This document shows positions 33,975 through 41,622 of a stretch of DNA of 64,000 nucleotides, piece by piece; position 1 is the stretch's first letter; every line of letters starts with the position of its first letter. The stretch covers positions 1-64,000 of the forward strand of contig CALWRB010000035.1 of NCBI GenBank assembly GCA_944383855.1. Direction: 5' to 3'. Below the pieces are notes generated by a model. That model saw only the letters and a program-made list of their open reading frames with translations. It had not been told where the DNA came from and searched no databases. A program made the translations under genes and the position numbers. The stretch is from an uncultured Lachnospiraceae bacterium (GTDB taxonomy: Bacteria > Bacillota > Clostridia > Lachnospirales > Anaerotignaceae).

Positions 33975-34645
33975 CATTCCTGTTCCCGCGTGCCTGTTTT
34001 TAACACCACACGCTGCCCTTTTGTTTCCAACAACCCTTCCCTTTGCATGCGCCCAAGCTCCGCGGACATCGCGCTTCGCTCCACACACAAATAATCTGCC
34101 AGCTGCTGACGGCGAAACGGTATCGTAAAACTATCCGACCCCGCCGCTCTGGCGCAGTCCGAAAAATAAGCAAGCAGTTTTTTTCTGGTCGTTCTGCGTG
34201 AAAGCAGTTCTGTCTTTTTCGCCAACAGCTTCGTTTTTTCCGCCATTGCCATCAACAAGTTCTCGGCAGTTTGCAGATATGCCGCATTCTCACCGGCAGC
34301 GGACAACAGCGGCACATCGACCCAGATGACGACCGCTTCCTGCGCCGCCTGCACCGTCACTTCCGCCGCCGTTTTCGTGCAGGCATAAACCTCGCCGAAA
34401 ATCTGCGATGGCTGAATCTTCGCCAATATCGCGCTGTCCCCCCAAAAATCTTCCTGCAAAATATATGCCTCTGACTGTACCACAATGCCAATCTGCGGCA
34501 TCACTTCCCCTTGATGCAGTAAAATCTGTGATTTTCCGTAGTGTTTGACCCCTGCGTGCAGCAAGTTCAGTACTTCCGCGATTTGCCGCGGCGTCAAAGA
34601 GCGAAACAACGTACATTTTTCCAAAACAGGCAGATATTGTTCCAT
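33974..34645 (-). CDS. Crp/Fnr-family transcriptional regulator
   Basis: The 223-residue protein has an N-terminal cyclic-nucleotide-binding-like beta barrel (VLEKCTLFRSLTPRQIAEVL, LLHQGEVMPQIGIVVQSEAY, IFGEVYACTKTAAEVTV) and a C-terminal winged helix (PFRRQQLADYLCVERSAMSAELGRMQREGLL as overlapping blocks). It has no N-terminal cysteine cluster, so it is not a classic FNR Fe-S sensor; it may use heme or another ligand. Its start lies back to back with the ferredoxin gene, with a shared 106-base control region. The ATG has AAAGGACGG upstream. Confidence 0.88.
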   Translation of the reverse strand: MEQYLPVLEKCTLFRSLTPRQIAEVLNLLHAGVKHYGKSQILLHQGEVMPQIGIVVQSEAYILQEDFWGDSAILAKIQPSQIFGEVYACTKTAAEVTVQAAQEAVVIWVDVPLLSAAGENAAYLQTAENLLMAMAEKTKLLAKKTELLSRRTTRKKLLAYFSDCARAAGSDSFTIPFRRQQLADYLCVERSAMSAELGRMQREGLLETKGQRVVLKTGTREQE

Positions 34646-34751
34646 AAAAAAACCGTCCTTTCGTTGTTTTTCCAACAGAAATATTATTTGCAGTATAGTA
34701 TAGTTTTCTCACAAACACAAGAAAAAAAGACACAAACGGAGGTTATGACAT

Positions 34752-35450
34752 ATGCTTAGAAAAATCATTCACATCGACCGGGAAAAATGCAACGGCTGCG
34801 GGCTTTGCGCTACCGCCTGCCATGAAGGTGCCATCGGCATGGTAAACGGCAAGGCAACGCTGCTAAGAGAAGACTACTGCGACGGGTTGGGCGACTGCCT
34901 GCCGGTCTGCCCCACAGGCGCCATCACATTTGTCGAACGGGAAGCTGCCGCTTATGACGAAGCCGCAGTCAAAGCCAACCAAGCCGCACAAAAACAGGCG
35001 TTTCACGGCTGTCCGGGTTCCGCGGTGCGTACGCTTTCCCCGCAGCAGCAGACACCTGCGCAAGAAAACGCTCCCGCTTCTTCTTCCATGCTTCGCCAGT
35101 GGCCCGTACAGATCAAGCTTGCGCCCATTCAGGCGCCGTATTTCCAAAACTGCCGCCTGTTGATCGCGGCAGACTGCAGCGCCTTTGCCTATGGTAATTT
35201 CCATCAGGATTTTATCAAAGGGCACACGGTACTGATCGGCTGTCCGAAGTTAGACAGCGTGGACTACAGCGAAAAGCTGACCGAGATCATTCGCCAAAAC
35301 GACATCAAAAGCGTGACCGTGGTACGCATGGAAGTTCCCTGCTGCGGCGGTATTGAGCAGGCAGTGAAAACCGCTTTGCTGCAAAGCGGCAAATTCCTGC
35401 CTTGGCAGGTCGTGACGATCTGCGTTGACGGAAAACGGATCGATGCATAA
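34752..35450 (+). CDS. Ferredoxin-type 4Fe-4S protein
   Basis: The 232-residue protein begins with a bacterial ferredoxin domain. The first cluster motif is complete: Cys13, Cys16, Cys19, Cys23 (CNGCGLCATAC). The second reads CDGLGDCLPVCP with Cys43, Cys49, Cys53, and Leu46 takes the place of the second cysteine. After a Gln/Pro-rich linker (about 85-115) comes a C-terminal domain with conserved cysteines, including CSAFAYGNFH, LIGCPKLD and VPCCGGIEQ, that may bind another metal centre. Such proteins often neighbour hcp and DUF1858 genes in Clostridia. It is divergent from the Crp/Fnr regulator, which probably controls it. Confidence 0.85.
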   Translation: MLRKIIHIDREKCNGCGLCATACHEGAIGMVNGKATLLREDYCDGLGDCLPVCPTGAITFVEREAAAYDEAAVKANQAAQKQAFHGCPGSAVRTLSPQQQTPAQENAPASSSMLRQWPVQIKLAPIQAPYFQNCRLLIAADCSAFAYGNFHQDFIKGHTVLIGCPKLDSVDYSEKLTEIIRQNDIKSVTVVRMEVPCCGGIEQAVKTALLQSGKFLPWQVVTICVDGKRIDA

Positions 35451-35454
35451 TATG

Positions 35455-35490
35455 CAAAAAAGCACTCCTCTCTTTCGGAGTGCTTTTTTT
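35455..35490 (+). terminator. Terminator of the ferredoxin-type gene
   Basis: AAAGCACTCC and GGAGTGCTTT flank an eight-base loop, followed by T-run. Confidence 0.9.
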
Positions 35491-35620
35491 GTTATTACAT
35501 ATCTTTTCCGTCACATCATTTTTCGCTATAATGAAAGAAAAAACCTCTTACAAAACTTTTTTTCATATACAAAATATATGATATATCCGTTATCTGTAAT
35601 CTGATAGAAAGGAGCTTCCT

Positions 35621-36400
35621 ATGCACAATACATTTTTGGAAAAAATACAGAATCATCAACAGCCCATCGGCACTTTTCTGGAATTAGGCAGCGCGTTTGC
35701 GACAGAGGCTTTGGGCAAAAGCGGACTGGATTTTGTCATCATTGATAATGAGCACGGTCCTTTTGAAGCCGAAAGCAGTGCAGCGCTTGTCCGTGCGGCA
35801 GAAGTCAGCGGGATTTGTCCTCTGGCACGCGTCAGAGAAACCTCTCGCCCCGCTGTACTCAAACTGTTGGATATTGGTGTAAAGGGTCTGATCGTTCCTG
35901 ACGTTCACAGTGCGTCGCAGGTAAAAGAACTGGTGCATTTTGCCAAATATGCACCCATCGGTTCACGCGGCTTCTGCCCTTCCCGCAAAGACTTCTGGGG
36001 ATTCGATTTTCCCGCAGCCGAACCAATTCCCACACAGATGGCATACCACAACCGGGAAACGCTGCTGATCCCGCAATGCGAAACCGTCGGCTGCCTAAAT
36101 GAGATCGAAACGATCGCCGCTATGGAAGGGGTAGACGGCATTTTCGTCGGTCCTTTCGACCTTTCCATCTCCATGGGCATCGCGGGAGAATTTGACCACC
36201 CGGATTTTCAAAATGCTTTGGAACGTGTGCAAAAAGCCTGCAAAGAGGCTGGAAAATTCTGCATCTGTTTTGCGCCTTCCCAAGAAGCTGCTATACAAGG
36301 ATTCCAGCGAGGATTTGATGCCATGGCATACAGTTTTGACGCTGCAATGCTGGCACAGGCATATCAAAATGCCATTGCACAGATCCGGGCAGCGCTATAA
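35621..36400 (+). CDS. HpcH/HpaI-family aldolase
   Basis: The 259-residue enzyme belongs to the class II pyruvate aldolases that cleave 2-keto-3-deoxy acids (or similar hydroxy-keto acids) to pyruvate and an aldehyde. Marks are GTFLELGSAF, FVIIDNEHGPFEAE (base His45), RVRETSRPAVLKLLDIGVKG, SRGFCPSRKDFWGFD and IPQCETVGCLNEIETI with FVGPFDLSISMG; the acidic metal ligands are present. It stands alone between two terminators. The physiological substrate cannot be read from the sequence. Confidence 0.9.
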   Translation: MHNTFLEKIQNHQQPIGTFLELGSAFATEALGKSGLDFVIIDNEHGPFEAESSAALVRAAEVSGICPLARVRETSRPAVLKLLDIGVKGLIVPDVHSASQVKELVHFAKYAPIGSRGFCPSRKDFWGFDFPAAEPIPTQMAYHNRETLLIPQCETVGCLNEIETIAAMEGVDGIFVGPFDLSISMGIAGEFDHPDFQNALERVQKACKEAGKFCICFAPSQEAAIQGFQRGFDAMAYSFDAAMLAQAYQNAIAQIRAAL

Positions 36401-36428
36401 AATCACACTCATTTCTTCTCATACCTTC

Positions 36429-36454
36429 GCCGTCCGCTTTGGACGGCTTTTTTT
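36429..36454 (+). terminator. Terminator of the aldolase gene
   Basis: GCCGTCC and GGACGGC flank a five-base loop, followed by seven T. Confidence 0.9.
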
Positions 36455-36457
36455 CAC

Positions 36458-36510
36458 AAAAAAACCTGTCCTTTGCCGCGGGGAAACGGCAAAAGACAGG
36501 CGTTTTTTTC
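36458..36510 (-). terminator. Terminator of folT
   Basis: CCTGTC..TTTGCCG and CGGCAAAGGACAGG form a long stem followed by seven T on the minus strand. Confidence 0.9.
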
Positions 36511-36528
36511 ATTTTTTCACCAGAAAGA

Positions 36529-37047
36529 CTATGCCCCGACACTTCTTCCGGGGAACATCTGCGGCACATAACGGATTAAAATAGGAATTACAATGATCTC
36601 CGCAGTGAAAATCACGACTGCCTGAAACAGTCTGGCAGGCAATAATGCCCAGTAGGGGCTACCCGACATCAAGCTGATCCAAAGGGTATTCAACCCTAAG
36701 CTGCAAATCACCTGCTTGGTCAATATCGCCGTTGCCACGCAGGGCAGTTTCCTGCTTCTATGCAGAAAAAAGCCGTAGATCGCACCTGTTATGACTGCCG
36801 TGACAGTATAGCCCGGAAAATACGCGCCGATCGGAAAAGCAATCGCACCCACCAGATCACCAAGACCTGCTACTACCGCGCCGCCGACAGGACCGTACAG
36901 CAATGCCCCTACCACCACCGGCACAAAGGCAAAGCCGATCTTTACATTCCAAAGCGCGATGGAAAGAAAGCGGCTCAGCACGATATTGACGGCAATCAGC
37001 ACTCCCAGCGTTACAATCATTTGTGTTCTGTTCCTGTTTTGTTCCAT
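36529..37047 (-). CDS. folT: Folate-type ECF transporter substrate-binding protein (FolT)
   Basis: This 172-residue membrane protein with about six helices is an S component of an energy-coupling-factor importer. MIVTLGVLIAVNIVLSRFLS, GFAFVPVVVGALLYGPVGGA and IGAYFPGYTVTAVITGAIYG are typical of the folate family, and the LNTLWISL block near the end is also typical. The upstream tetrahydrofolate riboswitch makes folate the likely substrate. It must share the energising module (EcfA, EcfA', EcfT), which is encoded elsewhere. The ATG at 37047 follows AAAGGGGG; the frame upstream runs through the riboswitch and is not coding. Confidence 0.92.
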   Translation of the reverse strand: MEQNRNRTQMIVTLGVLIAVNIVLSRFLSIALWNVKIGFAFVPVVVGALLYGPVGGAVVAGLGDLVGAIAFPIGAYFPGYTVTAVITGAIYGFFLHRSRKLPCVATAILTKQVICSLGLNTLWISLMSGSPYWALLPARLFQAVVIFTAEIIVIPILIRYVPQMFPGRSVGA

Positions 37048-37074
37048 GAAAAAAAGAACCCCCTTTCTCAGAAG

Positions 37075-37101
37075 AAAAAAGCCACCGCAAATAAACTGGC
37101 T
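37075..37101 (-). terminator. Candidate attenuator of the folT riboswitch
   Basis: On the minus strand AGCCA pairs with TGGCT and six T follow, between the riboswitch and the folT start. The stem is only five base pairs. The left arm (ACAGCC) can also pair with GCTGT from the riboswitch P1 stem, which would prevent the hairpin. Confidence 0.45.
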
Positions 37102-37133
37102 GTGAGATAATAAAGAGCGTTCTTCATTATAGG

Positions 37134-37231
37134 ACAGCGGGATGCGGGTCCTGCACCGCAGAAAAAAATTCTTTCGTCCCCGCAGCAACTCCCCGTCTGC
37201 AAGGCACTTAACGCGCAAAACCCTACTCTGT
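37134..37231 (-). ncRNA. Tetrahydrofolate (THF) riboswitch
   Basis: On the minus strand the element starts ACAGAGTAGG, continues GCGCGTTAAGTGCC, then GACGGGGAGTTG, CGGGGACGAAAGAA and CTGCGGTGCAGGACCCGCAT, and closes with CCCGCTGT. These are the conserved P1 flank GAGTAG, the GCGTTAAGTGCC core, the GGACGAAA turn and the CCCGCAT closing segment of the THF class. P1 is ACAG/CTGT extended. It sits 87 bases upstream of folT and should lower folT expression when reduced folate is plentiful. Some internal pairings were not verified. Confidence 0.87.
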
Positions 37232-37312
37232 AATTTGCAGTTTGATACCGCGGTCGTTTCCTGTCGACCGCAAGGCTATCGTATCACAATCCTACCTTTG
37301 TGTAAAGCCTTT

Positions 37313-37891
37313 TCAAGCCTGCAAATAAAATCCGTATAAAAAGCTGTGCGGGGAAGCAAACGAGCCTGTCAGCAACAGATGCTCCGTATCCAGTGCGCAT
37401 TCTTTCGTCAGGTGATGAAACAGCCTGTCCGTTTCGGCAAAACCGCCCTGCCCAAAGTAAAATACTACCGATTCCGCCTCTTTCGGCAAAGAGGAAAATG
37501 CCTCCTGCGGGCAGCTTCTGATCAGTGCCTGCGGCAGACGGCTCAAACGCCGCTTCAAATCCTCCATCTCAAAATCCAGATGCAGAAATTCCGCCGTAGC
37601 ATAATAGATCGCCGTGATAAACTCCAATAAATCTTCTTCCGCCGCAAAACGCAGCACATGAGGCGCAAAGCGCGGCACATCACCTACCGTGCAGACAAAC
37701 CACGGCGCCTGCGGTGTCAGAAACGATACTGCATACAGCCGTTTTTGAATCACTTCCGTATCATTGATCGCAAACACGATGGTATTGCCCGTTATCTGGC
37801 GAACCAAAGGGATCTTTCTCTCCCGCAGCTGCTGTATCAGCTGCTCGCTTGCGCCGAATAAACGTACCCCGTCCGTATGAAATCCCAACAT
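37313..37891 (-). CDS. Hypothetical protein, 192 residues
   Basis: I do not recognise this protein. It begins MLGFHTDGVRLFGASEQLIQ and has no membrane helix or signal peptide. It looks alpha/beta, with a helical centre (EEDLLEFITAIYYATAEFLH) and a C-terminal part with VVFYFGQGGFAETDRLFHHL and LLTGSFASPHSFLYGFY. The ribosome binding site (AAGGAGGCAAGG) is strong. It lies upstream of the folT riboswitch in the same direction, but the riboswitch has its own start, so no link is implied. Confidence 0.6.
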   Translation of the reverse strand: MLGFHTDGVRLFGASEQLIQQLRERKIPLVRQITGNTIVFAINDTEVIQKRLYAVSFLTPQAPWFVCTVGDVPRFAPHVLRFAAEEDLLEFITAIYYATAEFLHLDFEMEDLKRRLSRLPQALIRSCPQEAFSSLPKEAESVVFYFGQGGFAETDRLFHHLTKECALDTEHLLLTGSFASPHSFLYGFYLQA

Positions 37892-38012
37892 AATGCGTCC
37901 TTGCCTCCTTTTTTTCCCGCTTTTGCCTTCTATTGTAATCGAATCCAGACAAAAAAGAAACCCTTTCCGTTCTGAAAAAAAATGCCCCGCCTACTGCAAA
38001 GAAGTATGCCTA

Positions 38013-38058
38013 AAATAAAAAAACCTCTCTGTTTTCCACGATGGAGAGAGAGGTTTTA
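38013..38058 (-). terminator. Terminator of the nitrilase gene
   Basis: AAACCTCTCT and AGAGAGGTTT with an inner TCCAT/TGGA stem form the hairpin, and seven T follow on the minus strand. Confidence 0.85.
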
Positions 38059-38127
38059 TGCGCGTGGTCTTTGACTGCGAGAAAACTGCAGCCGTGCCAA
38101 GGCGCCGCAAAAAAATGCAACCGGCAG

Positions 38128-39048
38128 TTATTTCTCCGCTACATTTAACTGCAATACATCATTTCTCGCATAATGCCCGCAGACATCATGCTCCATTTTG
38201 CTTGCGGGCACTTTCTGCATATCCAATGTCGCATAAATCACGCCCTCAGCGTCCCATAAAGTTTCTGATACCGCATGCCCAAACGGGTCGATCACACAGC
38301 TTCCGCCGCGGCAAACAATATCCGGCAGCTTCCCAATCTCCTCTGCCGCGCTGTAAGTTTGCGGATAATCCGCCTTCGTAAAGAACATATCACAGTTGAT
38401 AAAATAACAATGCCCCTCGATCGCAATATGCCGAATGGTATTCTGCCACTCCGCATTGTCATTGGTGTTCGGCGAAATATAGAGGGAAATGCCTTTTTGA
38501 TACAGCGCGACCCGCGCCAAAGGCATATAGCTTTCCCAGCAGATCAAATTTCCCATAGGCCCCCACGGCGTATCCATCACAGGGAAGTATTCCTTATCCG
38601 CATCTCCCCATACGACCCGCTCCGCACCTGTCGGTTTCAATTTCCGATGATTCAGCATCTGACCGTCCGGTGAGATCATCATATTGGAATTGTAGAGGGT
38701 CGCGGTGACCTCATCGCGCTCCGAGTATCCTATGCTGACATACACATTTTTCTTTGCGGCAGCCTGCGCGATTTTCTGCATTTGTGCGCCGTTTGCCAAA
38801 ATGGAATTATCATAGTATGTTTTCCAGTCTTTCCGCCCTTCCTGCGTGCGGCTCCCCACTGTGAAGCCATAGGTCATGCCATACGGGTAGCCCGGAATGA
38901 ATAACTCCGGAAAAACGATCAGCTCCGCGCCGTTTTCGGCACACGCATCAATGTATTGCAGCACTTTTTCGACGCACGCGTCTTTTTGGAACATGATCGG
39001 ACTTGCCTGCACAACGGCGAGTCTACAGCTATTTTGTAATTCTTTCAT
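38128..39048 (-). CDS. Aliphatic nitrilase-family amidohydrolase
   Basis: The 306-residue enzyme belongs to the carbon-nitrogen hydrolase family. The catalytic triad is visible: Glu48 in VFPELFIPGYPYG, the lysine of HRKLKPTGAE (about 136-138) and Cys170 in GNLICWESYMPLA. The HRKLKPT and CWESY forms, and the overall size of about 300, fit true nitrilases (nitrile to carboxylate plus ammonia) more than amidases or biosynthetic members. The substrate is not known. The ATG follows AGGAGGGG. Divergent from the UxaA-like pair. Confidence 0.88.
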   Translation of the reverse strand: MKELQNSCRLAVVQASPIMFQKDACVEKVLQYIDACAENGAELIVFPELFIPGYPYGMTYGFTVGSRTQEGRKDWKTYYDNSILANGAQMQKIAQAAAKKNVYVSIGYSERDEVTATLYNSNMMISPDGQMLNHRKLKPTGAERVVWGDADKEYFPVMDTPWGPMGNLICWESYMPLARVALYQKGISLYISPNTNDNAEWQNTIRHIAIEGHCYFINCDMFFTKADYPQTYSAAEEIGKLPDIVCRGGSCVIDPFGHAVSETLWDAEGVIYATLDMQKVPASKMEHDVCGHYARNDVLQLNVAEK

Positions 39049-39179
39049 GGTATATCCCCTCCTTAGGCTACCCGCTTTTATACTCTGTTTACGGATATCG
39101 TATCACAAATATCCAAACAAAAACAGTCACCGGGATAAATTTCACAAGTTCCGTCTGTTTTTTTTATGCCCGCCGCCAT

Positions 39180-39208
39180 TGCTTCCGCCGTATTTTATCC
39201 GTATAATG
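39180..39208 (+). promoter_or_regulatory. SigA-type promoter of the UxaA-like pair
   Basis: TTGCTT, 17 bases and a perfect TATAAT lie 52 bases before the first start codon. Confidence 0.75.
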
Positions 39209-39259
39209 GAAATAAAAAAACCGGTTAGATCACCGCGTTCCAAGAAAGGGGATATGCGT

Positions 39260-39550
39260 ATGAAAGCACTGTTACAGATCGCAGAAAGCGACAACCTCGC
39301 CACCTGCCTGAAGGCACTGAAAAAAGGGGAAACCGTACAGACAGATGAGGTAACGATTTGCGTTACGGAAGATATTCCGCAGTTTCATAAAATCGCGCTG
39401 CAAGCCATTCCCAAAGGCGCACCCTGCCGCAAATACGGCGAGATCATCGGGATTGCTTCCGCGGATATCCCACAAGGCGCACATGCCCATGTGCATAATA
39501 TCGAAAGCACCCGCGGCAGAGGCGATAAACAGGAAGGAGGCGCACAATGA
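39260..39550 (+). CDS. UxaA/SuyA-like small subunit (SAF domain)
   Basis: This 96-residue protein is the SAF-type N-terminal domain of the UxaA/SuyAB lyase family made as a separate chain. It includes KGETVQTDEVTICVTEDIPQ, FHKIALQAIPKGAPCRKYGE and IIGIASADIPQGAHAHVHNI. In the sugar-acid dehydratases the same domain is fused to the large part; in sulfolactate sulfo-lyase it is the SuyA subunit. The ATG at 39260 has AAAGGGG eight bases upstream. The stop overlaps the next start (ATGA). Confidence 0.85.
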   Translation: MKALLQIAESDNLATCLKALKKGETVQTDEVTICVTEDIPQFHKIALQAIPKGAPCRKYGEIIGIASADIPQGAHAHVHNIESTRGRGDKQEGGAQ

Positions 39551-40713
39551 TGCAATTATACGGCTATTTGAGAGAAAACGGTACTTACGGTATCCGTAAC
39601 TATGTTCTGGTCATTCCCGCTTCCGTCTGTGCTTCGCACTGTGCGGTACAGATCGCGGAAGGCATTCCCATGGCAGTCGCACTGCCGCATCAGCACGGCT
39701 GCTGTCAGTTAGGCGATGATTTCGCAAGCACGGTGCGCACACTGGCAGGATTTGGCAAAAACGCCAATGTCGGCGCGGCGTTGGTCGTGGGGCTTGGCTG
39801 TGAAGGCATTCAGGCAAAAGACATTGCCGATGAGATTTCTGCCAGCGGCAAGGAAACGGCATCTTTGATCATTCAGGAAGCAGGCGGCACACTGCCTGCC
39901 ATCGCAGAGGGCAAACAGATCGTTTCCCGTATGGCAAGCAAACTTGCCACCCAGCAGAAAGTACCGTTTGACGCCTCCGCGCTCATTCTCGGACTGGAAT
40001 GCGGCGGCAGTGACCCCACCAGCGGCATCGCGTCCAATCCCGCCATCGGTGTTGCTTCCGACTTGCTGGTACAGGCAGGCGGCAGCAGTATCCTCAGCGA
40101 AACGACAGAATGCATCGGTGCGGAGCATCTGTTGGCAAAACGCTTTGTCGATGCCGCACAGGCGGAACGGTTCTTAGATATGGTGCGCCGTGTGGAAGAC
40201 CACGCCATCGCCGCAGGGCAGGACCTGCGCCAAGGGCAGCCGACTCCCGGCAATATCGAAGGGGGACTGACCACCATCGAGGAAAAATCCCTTGGCTGTA
40301 TGCATAAAGCAGGCACAAGCCCGTTTTTAGGCGCACTGGAATATGCCGAAGCAGTGCCGTTTGACGCACACGGACTGTATTTCATGGACTCCCCCGGGCA
40401 GGATATCGACTCTATCACAGGTATGGTCGCAAGCGGCGCGCAGATCGTCGTTTTCTCCACGGGTCGCGGCACCCCCACGGGTAACCCCATTGCGCCTGTC
40501 ATCAAAATCACAGGCAACAGCGAAACCTATGAAAAAATGAAGGATAACATCGACATCAACGCGGGCAGAATGATCACCGACGGCGTTTCTTTACAAGACA
40601 TGGGGCAGGAAGTGTATGACTGTATCCTGCGCACCGCAAATGGCGAGCTGACGAAAGCGGAAGCGCTTGGGCATCGGGAATTCGGCATCTACCGCACGGG
40701 TTATACCTATTAA
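39547..40713 (+). CDS. UxaA/SuyB-like large subunit (lyase/dehydratase)
   Basis: The 388-residue large part has GYLRENGTYGIRNYVLVIPA, LPHQHGCCQLGDD, ALVVGLGCEGIQ and LILGLECGGSDPTSGIASNP, the iron- or metal-binding and active-site blocks of the UxaA family. The size pair 96 + 388 fits SuyA + SuyB, but altronate or galactarate dehydratase-like activity cannot be excluded. Reactions in this family remove water or sulfite from 2-hydroxy acids next to a carboxylate. No sulfite reductase or sulfolactate dehydrogenase gene is nearby, and the opposite nitrilase gives no clear hint. Confidence 0.85.
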   Translation: MMQLYGYLRENGTYGIRNYVLVIPASVCASHCAVQIAEGIPMAVALPHQHGCCQLGDDFASTVRTLAGFGKNANVGAALVVGLGCEGIQAKDIADEISASGKETASLIIQEAGGTLPAIAEGKQIVSRMASKLATQQKVPFDASALILGLECGGSDPTSGIASNPAIGVASDLLVQAGGSSILSETTECIGAEHLLAKRFVDAAQAERFLDMVRRVEDHAIAAGQDLRQGQPTPGNIEGGLTTIEEKSLGCMHKAGTSPFLGALEYAEAVPFDAHGLYFMDSPGQDIDSITGMVASGAQIVVFSTGRGTPTGNPIAPVIKITGNSETYEKMKDNIDINAGRMITDGVSLQDMGQEVYDCILRTANGELTKAEALGHREFGIYRTGYTY

Positions 40714-40779
40714 AAATACGGCAAACATGCGGCAAAAACCCGAAATTTTAAAATCCCAGTAATATTATAGGATAAACCA

Positions 40780-40809
40780 TTGACATATCCGCCGCACCAT
40801 TGGTATAAT
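40780..40809 (+). promoter_or_regulatory. SigA promoter of the SufC/SufB-like pair
   Basis: A perfect TTGACA, 18 bases and a perfect TATAAT lie 97 bases before sufC-like. Just upstream, ATCC-CAG-TAATATTA-TA-GGAT (40753-40773) is an imperfect dyad that could bind a regulator. Confidence 0.85.
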
Positions 40810-40906
40810 AAGGGACGGATTTGGGCAAAGTTGGAAAAAAGAGAAGGGATTTTTCCACCATGCCCTTGTTATGGAAAAAAACGCACTCTTGCAGGAGGGA
40901 AAATAT

Positions 40907-41620
40907 ATGCTTGAGCTGAAACACATTTCTTTTTCCGCAGATGAAAAAGAAATTTTACGAGATGTCAATCTCACCATCGACGACGGGAAATTTGTCGTCA
41001 TCACCGGTCCCAACGGCGGCGGAAAATCCACATTGGCAAAGATCATCGCGGGGATTTTGCAGCCGGAAAGCGGACAGATCTTCTTAGACGGAGAGGACAT
41101 CACCAACTGGGGCATCACAGAGCGTGCCAATGCCGGCATCAGCTTTGCGTTCCAGCAGCCCGTGCGCTTTAAAGGCGTTACGGTCATGGATCTGATCACA
41201 CTGGCAAGCGGCAAGGAATTGACAACTGCCGCAGCCTGCGATTATCTTTCCCAGGTCGGTCTTTGCGCAAAAGACTATATCAACCGTGAAGTAAATGCCA
41301 GTCTTTCCGGCGGCGAACTGAAGCGTATTGAGATCGCTACCGTGATGGCAAGAAAAACGAAGCTGTCACTGTTTGATGAACCGGAAGCGGGCATCGACCT
41401 TTGGAGTTTCAAAAATCTGATCGACGTATTCGAAAAAATGCATGAGGAAATCCAGGGCTCCATCGTCATCATTTCCCATCAGGAGCGGATTTTGAACATT
41501 GCCGACCAAGTCGTTGTGATCGCGGGCGGCAAGGTAGAAAAAATCGGTCCGAAAGAAGAAGTTTTGCCCGGTCTGTTCGGTATCGACACCGGCTGCAGAG
41601 GCATGAGGGAGGGAATGTAA
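40907..41620 (+). CDS. SufC-like ATPase of a minimal Fe-S assembly system (SmsC)
   Basis: The 237-residue ATPase has Walker A GPNGGGKST, the SufC-type signature LSGGELKRIE, Walker B LSLFDEPEAGIDLWSF and the H-loop VIISHQERIL. The EAGIDLWSF run is characteristic of SufC-type proteins (EADTGLD-like region), distinct from transporters. It works with the next gene as an Fe-S scaffold ATPase. The start at 40907 has GGAGGG. No SufD, SufS or SufU is present beside it, as in the SmsCB (SUF-like minimal) systems. Confidence 0.85.
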   Translation: MLELKHISFSADEKEILRDVNLTIDDGKFVVITGPNGGGKSTLAKIIAGILQPESGQIFLDGEDITNWGITERANAGISFAFQQPVRFKGVTVMDLITLASGKELTTAAACDYLSQVGLCAKDYINREVNASLSGGELKRIEIATVMARKTKLSLFDEPEAGIDLWSFKNLIDVFEKMHEEIQGSIVIISHQERILNIADQVVVIAGGKVEKIGPKEEVLPGLFGIDTGCRGMREGM

Positions 41621-41622
41621 CG

